Of a stretch of DNA of 8,579 bases, positions 1 to 5,223 are shown in pieces. The stretch's first letter is position 1; each line of letters opens with the position of its first letter. Under the pieces are notes generated by a model. The model made no database searches, was not told the DNA's origin, and saw only the letters and a program-made list of their open reading frames with translations. The position numbers and the translations under genes were made by a program. Source of the DNA: Clostridia bacterium (GTDB lineage Bacteria > UBA6262 > WVXT01 > JAUXBS01); NCBI GenBank assembly GCA_030618495.1, contig JAUXDE010000076.1:1-8579 (forward strand), in the 5' to 3' direction.

Positions 1-2
1 TA

Positions 3-809
3 CATCCTTTTTCTTTAAAGGAGATTGATTTTGCGGATAAAAAAATACCGGAGTATTCAGATTCACCACCTGAACTAATTTTTAACAAAAAAGGAAAATC
101 TGTAAAAGATTTGCTAAAATTTGGTGGTTTCCCCGAACCTTTTCTTTCTGGTTCTGAAAGAACATTGCAAAGATGGCATCAAGAAAGATTTGAAAGAATT
201 ATGAGAGAAGATATAAGAGATTATGAAAGAATACATTCTTTATCACAAATAGAAATCTTAGCTGAAATAATACCATCAAAGGTGGGCTCTCCGCTTTCAA
301 TAAATTCGTTAATAAATGATTTGCAGGCAAGTCACAAGACAATCAAATCATGGCTGGAAATATTAAGTAGAAATTATTATATATTTTCTGTGTCACCATA
401 CAGCAAAAAAATATCACGAGCAATAAAAAAGGAAAAGAAGTATTATTTATGGGACTGGTCAGAAATAAAGGATGAAGGAATGAAATATGAGAATATGATA
501 GCTGTTCATTTATTGAAGTATTGTAACTATTTTCAAGAAGCGCATGGTAAAAAAGTTAATCTGCATTATCTTCGCGATCGAGATAAAAGGGAAGTTGATT
601 TTGTAATAACCTGGGACGAAAATCCCTGGATATTTGTTGAGTGTAAATACTCTTACAAGTCAACTCATAGGCCATTAAAGTATTTTGCAGAAAGATTTAA
701 TGTTTCAAATAGATTTATTGTAACAGCTTCAGAGAGACATGATTTCGTTGATAAAAGAAATAAGATTAGAGTTATTCCAGCATCAAAATTTCTTGCTTCA
801 TTGATATAA
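3..809 (+). CDS. DUF4143-family ATPase, C-terminal part (5' end outside window)
   Basis: The frame is open from the left edge and begins with HPFSLKEI, the stretch that follows the ATPase core in AAA_14/DUF4143 proteins, so the P-loop lies upstream and the gene is 5'-truncated. About 268 residues are visible. GGFPEPF (visible residues 41-47) is a family hallmark. It is followed by a DUF4143 region with a winged-helix-like stretch (SINSLINDLQASHKTIKSWL). The C-terminal part has E163 (YEN), D199 (REVDFVI) and E213-x-K215 (FVECKYS), an arrangement resembling the PD-(D/E)XK nuclease fold noted for this domain. Members are often encoded in mobile or accessory regions and their cellular role is mostly unknown. 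The gene is clearly more AT-rich (many AGA, ATA and AAA codons) than rlmD or the large gene downstream, which may indicate transfer. The TTG at 111 is not the start because coding similarity extends upstream of it. Confidence 0.88.
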   Translation, partial: HPFSLKEIDFADKKIPEYSDSPPELIFNKKGKSVKDLLKFGGFPEPFLSGSERTLQRWHQERFERIMREDIRDYERIHSLSQIEILAEIIPSKVGSPLSINSLINDLQASHKTIKSWLEILSRNYYIFSVSPYSKKISRAIKKEKKYYLWDWSEIKDEGMKYENMIAVHLLKYCNYFQEAHGKKVNLHYLRDRDKREVDFVITWDENPWIFVECKYSYKSTHRPLKYFAERFNVSNRFIVTASERHDFVDKRNKIRVIPASKFLASLI

Positions 810-894
810 TATATTACTATAGGCTGTTACCGCAGTTCATAGCATCTATACCTGCTTAATTTCAATAATAATATTTCAAGAAGGTGTGATTTCC

Positions 895-922
895 TTGACA
901 ACAGCGTAATATTTAGTATAAT
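895..922 (+). promoter_or_regulatory. Sigma-70-type promoter P1 for rpmG
   Basis: TTGACA (895-900) is followed after 16 bp by TATAAT (917-922). Both hexamers are perfect consensus. The expected transcription start near 929 leaves a leader of about 35 nt that includes the rpmG Shine-Dalgarno site. It also rules out translation from the TTG at 922. Confidence 0.85.
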
Positions 923-949
923 TGACAAAATTTCAGATATACTTATTAT
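922..949 (+). promoter_or_regulatory. Second overlapping promoter P2 for rpmG
   Basis: TTGACA (922-927) is followed after 16 bp by TATTAT (944-949). The last T of the P1 -10 box is also the first T of this -35 box. A start near 956 would fall inside the Shine-Dalgarno site, so P2 transcripts would carry little or no ribosome-binding site. The match is good but could be chance in AT-rich DNA. Confidence 0.4.
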
Positions 950-963
950 ACGAGGAGCAAATA

Positions 964-1125
964 ATGGCAAAGGTAGATTCAATCACAATGACATTGCAGT
1001 GCACTAAATGTAAGAACAGGACTTATACATACAGAAGAAACAAGAAGAAGAAGGCAAAGAAACTTGATTTGAAAAAACACTGTAAGTTCTGCCGTAAACA
1101 TACTCTCCATAAACTGGTGAAGTAA
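964..1125 (+). CDS. rpmG: 50S ribosomal protein L33 (bL33)
   Basis: This 53-residue basic protein is a component of the large ribosomal subunit near the E site. It shows the zinc-ribbon form of bL33: CTKC near residues 13-16 and CKFC near 39-42, followed by the family ending RKHTLHKLVK. The length is the usual one for bL33 (about 49-55 residues). The start is the ATG at 964 because GAGGAG (952-957) lies 6 nt upstream. A longer reading from 922 would begin inside the -10 box of promoter P1. In many bacteria rpmG is followed by secE and nusG, but here it is followed by rlmD. No terminator is obvious before rlmD apart from the fold at 1146-1207, so co-transcription is plausible. Presence of both Cys pairs suggests a zinc-binding (C+) L33. 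Confidence 0.96.
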   Translation: MAKVDSITMTLQCTKCKNRTYTYRRNKKKKAKKLDLKKHCKFCRKHTLHKLVK

Positions 1126-1145
1126 TTTTATGAAAAATACTCTTG

Positions 1146-1207
1146 CCCCGAACTACAAGGAAGCCGCGACTGTAAACGCAGTACCATGGCTTTCCTGTGA
1201 TTCGGGG
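1146..1207 (+). other. Potential structured RNA between rpmG and rlmD
   Basis: A closing helix CCCCGAA (1146-1152) pairs perfectly with TTCGGGG (1201-1207). Inside it, ACA-GGAA-GCC (1155-1165, one bulged A) pairs with GGC-TTCC-TGT (1188-1198, one bulged T). Innermost, ACTG (1169-1172) pairs with CAGT (1179-1182). The tail TTAGTTTTATCTTTATTG is T-rich but has no tight U-run. It could be an imperfect terminator or attenuator after rpmG, or a cis-regulatory leader of rlmD. I recognise no known riboswitch class. Confidence 0.45.
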
Positions 1208-1239
1208 TTAGTTTTATCTTTATTGTTACGGGGAATCAA

Positions 1240-2577
1240 ATGGAAATGATAATTGACAAATTGACTTACGGTCCGAACGCTATAGGGCGCATTGACGGGG
1301 TTGCCGTTTTCGTGCCCGGGGCGATACCGGGCGACAGGGTTGAAGTAAAGATAACCAGGAAGATGAAGAATTACTGGATAGGCGAGGTTGAGAGTTTTAT
1401 AAAGAGGTCCGGTAAATATGTGAAAGCCCCCTGCCCGGTTTTCGAGAAGTGCGGGGGATGCCACTGGCAGAACCTTTCCTATGCGGACCAGCTTGATTGT
1501 AAACTAAGTATCGTATCCGAAACCATAGCCCACCTGGGCGGGGTCAGGGATTTCAAGGTAAGTCCTGTAATAGGGTGTAAGACGCCTTTTGGGTACCGGA
1601 ACAAGATACAGCAGCCGCTGGAATTTAGGAATGGGGAGGTGGTTTCCGGGTTTTATGAAAGGGGTAGCCACAGGATTGTCCCTGTTTCCAGGTGCATGCT
1701 TGAGATGGAGCCTGCCAACAGTATAGTGGAATACGCCCGTGAAGTCATCAAAGAACTCCGCCTGATAATTTATAATGAAAAGACCCGCAAGGGACTCTTA
1801 AGGCATCTCGTGGTAAGGTTGAGTAAGTCAGAGAAAACCGCTGTTCTTACGGTTGTAGCCACCAGGAGGTTTGAGGAGGAAAAAAAGTTTGCCTGTGCCC
1901 TCATGAAGAAGCTGCCCATGTTAAAGGGCGTCATGGTAAATGTCAACAATAGAAGGGACAACGTTATACTTGGAAAAAGTACCTGCTGTATTGAAGGGGA
2001 TGATTTTATAGTAGAAAACATCGGTCATTTGAAATTCATTGTTTCATCGGGTGCATTCTTTCAGACAAATACAGTCCAGGCGGAGGAACTCTGCAGGGTA
2101 GTGGAGTCAATGGCGGGCCTTACGGGCAAAGAAACACTGGTTGACCTTTACAGCGGGGTGGGTATGATAGGCATGTTCCTTGCGGGGAAAGCGGGGACGG
2201 TGGTATGCCTGGAAGAAAACCCCGACGCCGTAAGTGATGCCATAAAAAACGCGGGGATAAACAAGCTTGGAAACGTACAGTTCTTCGAGGGCAATGTAAT
2301 GGATGTTTTATCCGGGAAAAACGCTCTTAAAAAGGCTGAGGTGATTGTTCTTGACCCTCCCAGGCAGGGCGCGGGGGAAAAAGTGATAGGCTGGATTGAA
2401 AAGTCGCGGGCGGAAAGGGTTATTTATGTATCATGCGACCTGGGGACTTTCTGCCGGGACCTGAAGTACCTGCAAGAAGCGGGGTTTAACATGAAAACGC
2501 TTGTTCCCATTGATATGTTCCCGCAAACATACCATATCGAAATTGCGGCAAGATTTGACAGGGTAACTAAACCATGA
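1240..2577 (+). CDS. rlmD: 23S rRNA (uracil-C5)-methyltransferase, RlmD/RumA type
   Basis: The enzyme transfers a methyl group from SAM to C5 of a uracil, U1939 of 23S rRNA in the E. coli RlmD numbering. The protein has 445 residues, the normal size. An N-terminal TRAM-like RNA-binding region spans about 1-55. Four cysteines fit the [4Fe-4S] ligands of this family: C65, C71, C74 (C-x5-CGGC) and C152. The SAM-binding Rossmann core contains FFQTN (273-277), VDLYSGVGMIG (301-311) and LDPPRQG (371-377). The nucleophile is C399 in YVSCD, and the likely general base is E434 in YHIEI. All catalytic positions are present. The start is the ATG at 1240 with an ACGGGGA Shine-Dalgarno about 5 nt upstream; the ATG at 1246 is a less favoured alternative. 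The exact target (U1939 or U747) cannot be proved from the sequence. The 3' end overlaps rlmN. Confidence 0.93.
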   Translation: MEMIIDKLTYGPNAIGRIDGVAVFVPGAIPGDRVEVKITRKMKNYWIGEVESFIKRSGKYVKAPCPVFEKCGGCHWQNLSYADQLDCKLSIVSETIAHLGGVRDFKVSPVIGCKTPFGYRNKIQQPLEFRNGEVVSGFYERGSHRIVPVSRCMLEMEPANSIVEYAREVIKELRLIIYNEKTRKGLLRHLVVRLSKSEKTAVLTVVATRRFEEEKKFACALMKKLPMLKGVMVNVNNRRDNVILGKSTCCIEGDDFIVENIGHLKFIVSSGAFFQTNTVQAEELCRVVESMAGLTGKETLVDLYSGVGMIGMFLAGKAGTVVCLEENPDAVSDAIKNAGINKLGNVQFFEGNVMDVLSGKNALKKAEVIVLDPPRQGAGEKVIGWIEKSRAERVIYVSCDLGTFCRDLKYLQEAGFNMKTLVPIDMFPQTYHIEIAARFDRVTKP

Positions 2578-3620
2578 AACCTTTTATTTTTACAGGCGAA
2601 ACGTTAACGGAAGCCAGGGATTTCCTGGTATCCTGCGGCGATAAGAAGTACAGGGCGGACCAGGTTCTCCGGTGGATATATGAAAAGAACATTTTTGATT
2701 TTGATGAAATGACGAACCTGCCGAAAGCCCTGGCCTCTCTTTTAAAAAGCAGGGCGGAGACGGTTTCTGTCGCAGTTTGCGGCAAGAAAACATCAAAGAA
2801 AAACAAAACAATTAAGTACCTGTTTAAACTGAATGACGGGAACTGTATTGAATCGGTTTTTCTGCCTTATAATAAAAGGAATACCGCATGTATTTCAGTG
2901 CAGGTTGGATGCCCTCTCGGGTGCGCTTTCTGCGCTACGGGAAGACAGGGTTTTATCAGGAACCTGACGACGGATGAAATAGTGGGGCAGTTCCTGCAGA
3001 TAAACAGGGATGCGGTTATGAATAAAGCAGGCGGGGTCAGCAATATTGTTTTAATGGGCATGGGGGAACCGTTCTTGAATTATAACAATGTTATTAAAGC
3101 TCTTGATATTTTATCGGAGCCATGGGGCGCGGGCATATCACATCGCAGGATTACTGTCTCCACATCCGGTGTTGTTGCGGGCATGGACAGGTTATCAGCT
3201 GAAAAGAAACACTATAATCTGAGTATATCACTGCACAGCCCTTTTAGCGAGAAAAGAAAACAACTCATACCCCTGAATAAGAAATATTCCCTGAGAAGGC
3301 TGATGGATGCATCGGAGAGGTATATTGAAAAAACAAAAACAATGATTACCTTTCAGTATCTCTTGATAGGGGGATTCAATGATACGGTAAGTGATGCCCG
3401 TGAACTGACAGTATTGTTGAAAGGGCTCAAATGCAAGATAAATATTATAGTGTACAATAAAATATCCGGTTTACCCTTCAAGAAACCCACCGAAAAAGCA
3501 ATGGAAAGGTTCATTTCGATTTTAACCTCATCAGGAATAACCACCACACGCAGGAAGAGCATGGGTGAAGACATAGACTCCGGCTGCGGCCAGTTGAGGC
3601 AGCGGTATAGTGCTCGGTGA
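2574..3620 (+). CDS. rlmN: 23S rRNA (adenine-C2)-methyltransferase RlmN (radical SAM)
   Basis: RlmN methylates C2 of A2503 in 23S rRNA and, in several bacteria, A37 of some tRNAs. The 348-residue protein carries the radical-SAM cluster motif C113-x3-C117-x2-C120 (CPLGCAFC). It also has both mechanistic cysteines of the family: C106 in ACISVQVGC and C338 in DIDSGCGQL. GMGEP (152-156) is the SAM-binding motif. The presence of C106 and C338 in RlmN-type contexts argues against Cfr or an inactive paralogue, although the Cfr/RlmN split rests on finer features. The ATG lies in ATGA (2574-2577), so the gene overlaps rlmD by 4 nt and is probably translationally coupled to it; only a weak AGGG precedes it. 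The last three codons and the TGA stop lie within the left arm of the palindromic repeat at 3609-3766, directly after the conserved CGQLRQ tail. Confidence 0.96.
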   Translation: MKPFIFTGETLTEARDFLVSCGDKKYRADQVLRWIYEKNIFDFDEMTNLPKALASLLKSRAETVSVAVCGKKTSKKNKTIKYLFKLNDGNCIESVFLPYNKRNTACISVQVGCPLGCAFCATGRQGFIRNLTTDEIVGQFLQINRDAVMNKAGGVSNIVLMGMGEPFLNYNNVIKALDILSEPWGAGISHRRITVSTSGVVAGMDRLSAEKKHYNLSISLHSPFSEKRKQLIPLNKKYSLRRLMDASERYIEKTKTMITFQYLLIGGFNDTVSDARELTVLLKGLKCKINIIVYNKISGLPFKKPTEKAMERFISILTSSGITTTRRKSMGEDIDSGCGQLRQRYSAR

Positions 3621-3766
3621 CATAAATTACCGTTATTTTTGAGGCACTTAGCCTCCCGAAGGGCTTCGGGCTTTTGCCTGTGCTCTTGCAACACAAGCCT
3701 CACGTTGCTTCGGCGCGGCTTAAAATCCCGTAGCACAAATAACGGGAATTTATATCACAGAGCACT
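3609..3766. repeat. Palindromic MITE-like element at the 3' end of rlmN
   Basis: The left arm (3610-3638) and right arm (3737-3765) are inverted copies matching at 26 of 29 positions, extended by A3609-T3766. Inside the arms, AGCC-CCGAAG (3650-3661) can pair with CTTCGG-CGC-GGCT (3708-3720). Local hairpins occur at 3641-3655 and 3655-3670. The interior is richer in G+C than the flanks. There is no transposase ORF and no convincing target-site duplication. The left arm reaches into rlmN and supplies its stop codon. The likeliest reading is a non-autonomous, MITE- or REP-like repeat, but copy number in the genome is unknown. Confidence 0.7.
3655..3674 (+). terminator. Terminator-like hairpin downstream of rlmN
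   Basis: CCCGAAG (3655-3661) pairs with CTTCGGG (3664-3670), effectively a 6-bp GC-rich stem with a GGGC tetraloop, followed by CTTTT. It lies 35 nt after the rlmN stop, inside the palindromic element. It could end the rpmG-rlmD-rlmN transcript, although the T-run is short and the long-range fold of the element competes with it. Confidence 0.4.
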
Positions 3767-3828
3767 TAACCTGAAAGTGAATTCTTACACTATTCTCACA
3801 TTCCCATTACACCCCTATCATATACCTG

Positions 3829-3837
3829 TGTTATAAT
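3829..3837 (+). promoter_or_regulatory. Extended -10 promoter of the antitoxin gene
   Basis: TGTTATAAT is a perfect extended -10 (TGnTATAAT). A weak -35-like TTACAC (3807-3812) lies 19 bp upstream of the hexamer. The predicted start near 3844 gives a 5' UTR of about 56 nt. The rest of the 3767-3899 gap shows nothing else apart from the short ORF 3859-3903. Confidence 0.6.
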
Positions 3838-3899
3838 AGTAGTGATGCTAGAGAGTTTATGAAAACGGGTTTAAAATATGAGGAAGGGAGGACAGGAAA

Positions 3900-4097
3900 A
3901 TGACCAGAAAACTTGATGTGAACCAGGCAAGGGTTGTTTTTGACGCAATGGTTGGGGAAGCATACAGGAAGCTTAACAAGTATATTATCACCAACCATGG
4001 CAAGAAAAAGGCAGTACTTATGAGCTTCAAGGAGTACGAGGCGCTTTTAGAATCAATGGAGATATTTTCAGAAGACAGGGCCGCTGTTTTAAGGTAA
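3900..4097 (+). CDS. Phd/YefM-family type II antitoxin, no adjacent toxin
   Basis: The 65-residue protein matches the N-terminal part of the Phd/YefM (PhdYeFM_antitox) family. It has an ARVVFDAMVGEAY segment, then IITNHGKKKAVLMSFKEYE, which corresponds to the family pattern I-T-n-h-G-k-p-x-A-v-l-x-s-x-x-x-Y-e. Such proteins dimerise, bind their operator DNA and neutralise a toxin through a C-terminal tail. Here the tail after the fold is short (SMEIFSEDRAAVLR), and no RelE/YoeB- or Doc-like gene follows in the next 200 nt on either strand. It may therefore be an orphan antitoxin, a pure regulator, or the partner of a distant toxin. The start at 3900 is supported by GGGAGG (3886-3891) 8 nt upstream. 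Gene length is near the short end of the family. Confidence 0.82.
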   Translation: MTRKLDVNQARVVFDAMVGEAYRKLNKYIITNHGKKKAVLMSFKEYEALLESMEIFSEDRAAVLR

Positions 4098-4194
4098 ATA
4101 AATATTAAAAAAACACAGCAAAAAACTTATCGCAAAATATCTGCTTCAAAATCCGTCTCTCCGGAAGTTCTTGTCCCGTAAACGTTAAATGCTG

Positions 4195-4223
4195 TTGACA
4201 AACATCTCTTAATAACGTATAAA
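4195..4223 (+). promoter_or_regulatory. Sigma-70-type promoter of the methyltransferase gene
   Basis: TTGACA (4195-4200), a 17-bp spacer and TATAAA (4218-4223) make a near-perfect promoter. A start near 4230 leaves a leader of about 70 nt containing the hairpin at 4240-4262 and a short ORF. The AT-rich stretch 4098-4194 upstream holds nothing I can identify. Confidence 0.75.
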
Positions 4224-4239
4224 CATGAGATATACATTA

Positions 4240-4262
4240 CGGGTTATTTCCGCAATAATCCG
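4240..4262 (+). promoter_or_regulatory. 5'-UTR hairpin upstream of the methyltransferase
   Basis: CGGGTTATT (4240-4248) pairs with AATAATCCG (4254-4262): 9 bp with one G-T wobble around a 5-nt loop. It ends 3 nt before the strong AGGAGGA site. It could be an RNA stabiliser, a regulatory hairpin or, as DNA, an operator. Confidence 0.4.
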
Positions 4263-4281
4263 CGCAGGAGGAATCAAGCGC

Positions 4282-4308
4282 ATGTTTCACCGGAGATTAT
4301 ATGACTGA
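4282..4308 (+). CDS. Possible 8-codon leader ORF
   Basis: ATG at 4282 opens MFHRRLYD and stops at TGA 4306-4308, inside the start of the methyltransferase gene. It owns the best Shine-Dalgarno of the area, AGGAGGA (4266-4272), 9 nt upstream. The methyltransferase start has only GGAG (4292-4295) 5 nt upstream. Translation of this ORF could bring ribosomes to 4301 by stop-start coupling. Whether the peptide is made is unknown. Confidence 0.35.
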   Translation: MFHRRLYD

Positions 4309-4975
4309 AAAAGACACTGAACCGGCAAAACTTAACCTGGAGAATATTTACAGGTCACATCATGAAAAGGGAAAGAGGTATGGATACCTGTATTGTCACG
4401 GAGAAAGGGGGCATTACCTTTCGGAATGGATAGGAAAGGGAAAAACCGTCCTGGACCTGGGCTGCAGGGACGGGGAATTAACGAAATCCTTTTTGAATGG
4501 CAATAGTGTGACAGGAGTTGATATTGACAGAAAGGCCCTGGATATAATAAAGGAAAAACATGATGTCAGGACTTTATGGCTTGATTTAAATACTGAGTTT
4601 CCCTTTGAAAAGGAATCTTTTGACGTGGTGGTGGCCTGTGAGATAGTAGAACATATTTATCAAGCTGAACCTTTTCTGAAAAAGATATTATCAGTTCTCA
4701 AGCCGGGGGGAATGTTCCTGGGTTCTGTCCCGAATGATTCCAGGTTTAGAAACAGGCTTAAATTCCTGGCCGGAAGGGAACTTGGGTTAGATCAAACACA
4801 TGTTCGTATGTTTTCGTGCGATAAACTGAATAAACTGCTGGCGGAGTATTTCAGGGATATTCTCATTATCCCCCTTGGCGGCAAAATCCTTCCATTTCTA
4901 AAAGTATCGAGAAAAACACCCGGTTTCCTGAATCGCTTATTTGCGAGGGATTTGCTGTGGAGAGCTATAAAGTAG
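4301..4975 (+). CDS. Class I SAM-dependent methyltransferase (Methyltransf_11/UbiG-MetW-like)
   Basis: The 224-residue protein has a single Rossmann methyltransferase domain. Motif I is TVLDLGCRDG (49-58), the acidic ribose-binding strand end is GVDIDR (72-77), motif IV lies in FDVVVACEIVEHI (108-119), and the post-core turn is LKPGG (133-137). The layout fits Methyltransf_11-type enzymes that act on small molecules, lipids, sugars or quinones. The C-terminal stretch ending in LFARDLLWRAIK is common in uncharacterised members. The substrate cannot be told from the sequence. Start 4301 is the only acceptable start codon after the in-frame stop at 4256. It has its own promoter, and the following gene has another, so it may be monocistronic. 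No catalytic residue appears lost. Confidence 0.9.
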   Translation: MTEKDTEPAKLNLENIYRSHHEKGKRYGYLYCHGERGHYLSEWIGKGKTVLDLGCRDGELTKSFLNGNSVTGVDIDRKALDIIKEKHDVRTLWLDLNTEFPFEKESFDVVVACEIVEHIYQAEPFLKKILSVLKPGGMFLGSVPNDSRFRNRLKFLAGRELGLDQTHVRMFSCDKLNKLLAEYFRDILIIPLGGKILPFLKVSRKTPGFLNRLFARDLLWRAIK

Positions 4976-4996
4976 AGGGTGTGTATACATCATTAA

Positions 4997-5140
4997 ATAG
5001 AAAATAATAATGATACTAATGAGAAAGATTTTTATTACGTTATTTATTCAGGTGATTGGAAATATTCAAAGTCAAATGACGGTAACGGAAATCGGCTTGG
5101 GACGAATACTCTTACAAGACAGGATATTATCCTGGAGTAA
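4997..5140 (+). pseudogene. Possible degraded coding fragment
   Basis: This is an open stretch of 47 codons between stops, with no ATG, GTG or TTG at its head. Its conceptual product reads like a protein tail (for example DFYYVIYSGDWKYSK and NRLGTNTLTRQDIILE). It may be the 3' remnant of a gene lost by deletion, or simply a chance open frame. I recognise no family. It is the only content I can suggest for most of the 4976-5188 gap. Confidence 0.2.
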
Positions 5141-5159
5141 AGGGGATACCGTGTCCCTT
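5141..5159 (+). terminator. Weak hairpin upstream of the large fusion gene
   Basis: AGGGGA (5141-5146) pairs with TCCCTT (5154-5159), 6 bp with one G-T wobble and a 7-nt loop. The nearest T-run (5175-5179) is 15 nt away, so this is a poor intrinsic terminator. It might instead be a remnant of a palindromic element end. Confidence 0.2.
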
Positions 5160-5188
5160 CCTATTCCCAATTCTTTTTGAAAATCCTT

Positions 5189-5217
5189 TTTACAAATTCC
5201 TGTTTTATTTGTATAAT
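5189..5217 (+). promoter_or_regulatory. Promoter placed for a leaderless transcript
   Basis: TTTACA (5189-5194), a 17-bp spacer and TATAAT (5212-5217) make a strong promoter. Transcription should begin 6-8 nt after the -10 box, at or beside A5224, which is the first base of the ATG of the fusion gene. Confidence 0.65.
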
Positions 5218-5223
5218 AATAGA

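Noticed and set aside
922-963. N-terminal extension of L33 from the TTG at 922
   Set aside because: It begins within the -10 box of promoter P1. The ATG at 964 has a well-placed Shine-Dalgarno and gives the normal bL33 length.
1146-1207. tRNA-like 7-bp closing stem
   Set aside because: There is no T-arm before the 3' strand, no D-arm consensus, no anticodon loop and only 62 nt in total.
3353-3836. Overlapping ORFs on both strands around the rlmN end (minus 3353-3736, plus 3639-3836)
   Set aside because: Both translate the palindrome arms and so show similar peptides (NNGNL-HRAL). They reflect the inverted repeat, lack ribosome-binding sites and match no family.
4098-4300. A toxin partner for the antitoxin
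   Set aside because: No ORF of suitable size with RelE-, YoeB- or Doc-like features is present on either strand. The region holds a promoter and leader instead.
5209-5223. TTG start of the fusion protein at 5209
   Set aside because: It has no Shine-Dalgarno, lies upstream of the predicted transcription start and adds MYNNR before the family's usual N-terminal helix.
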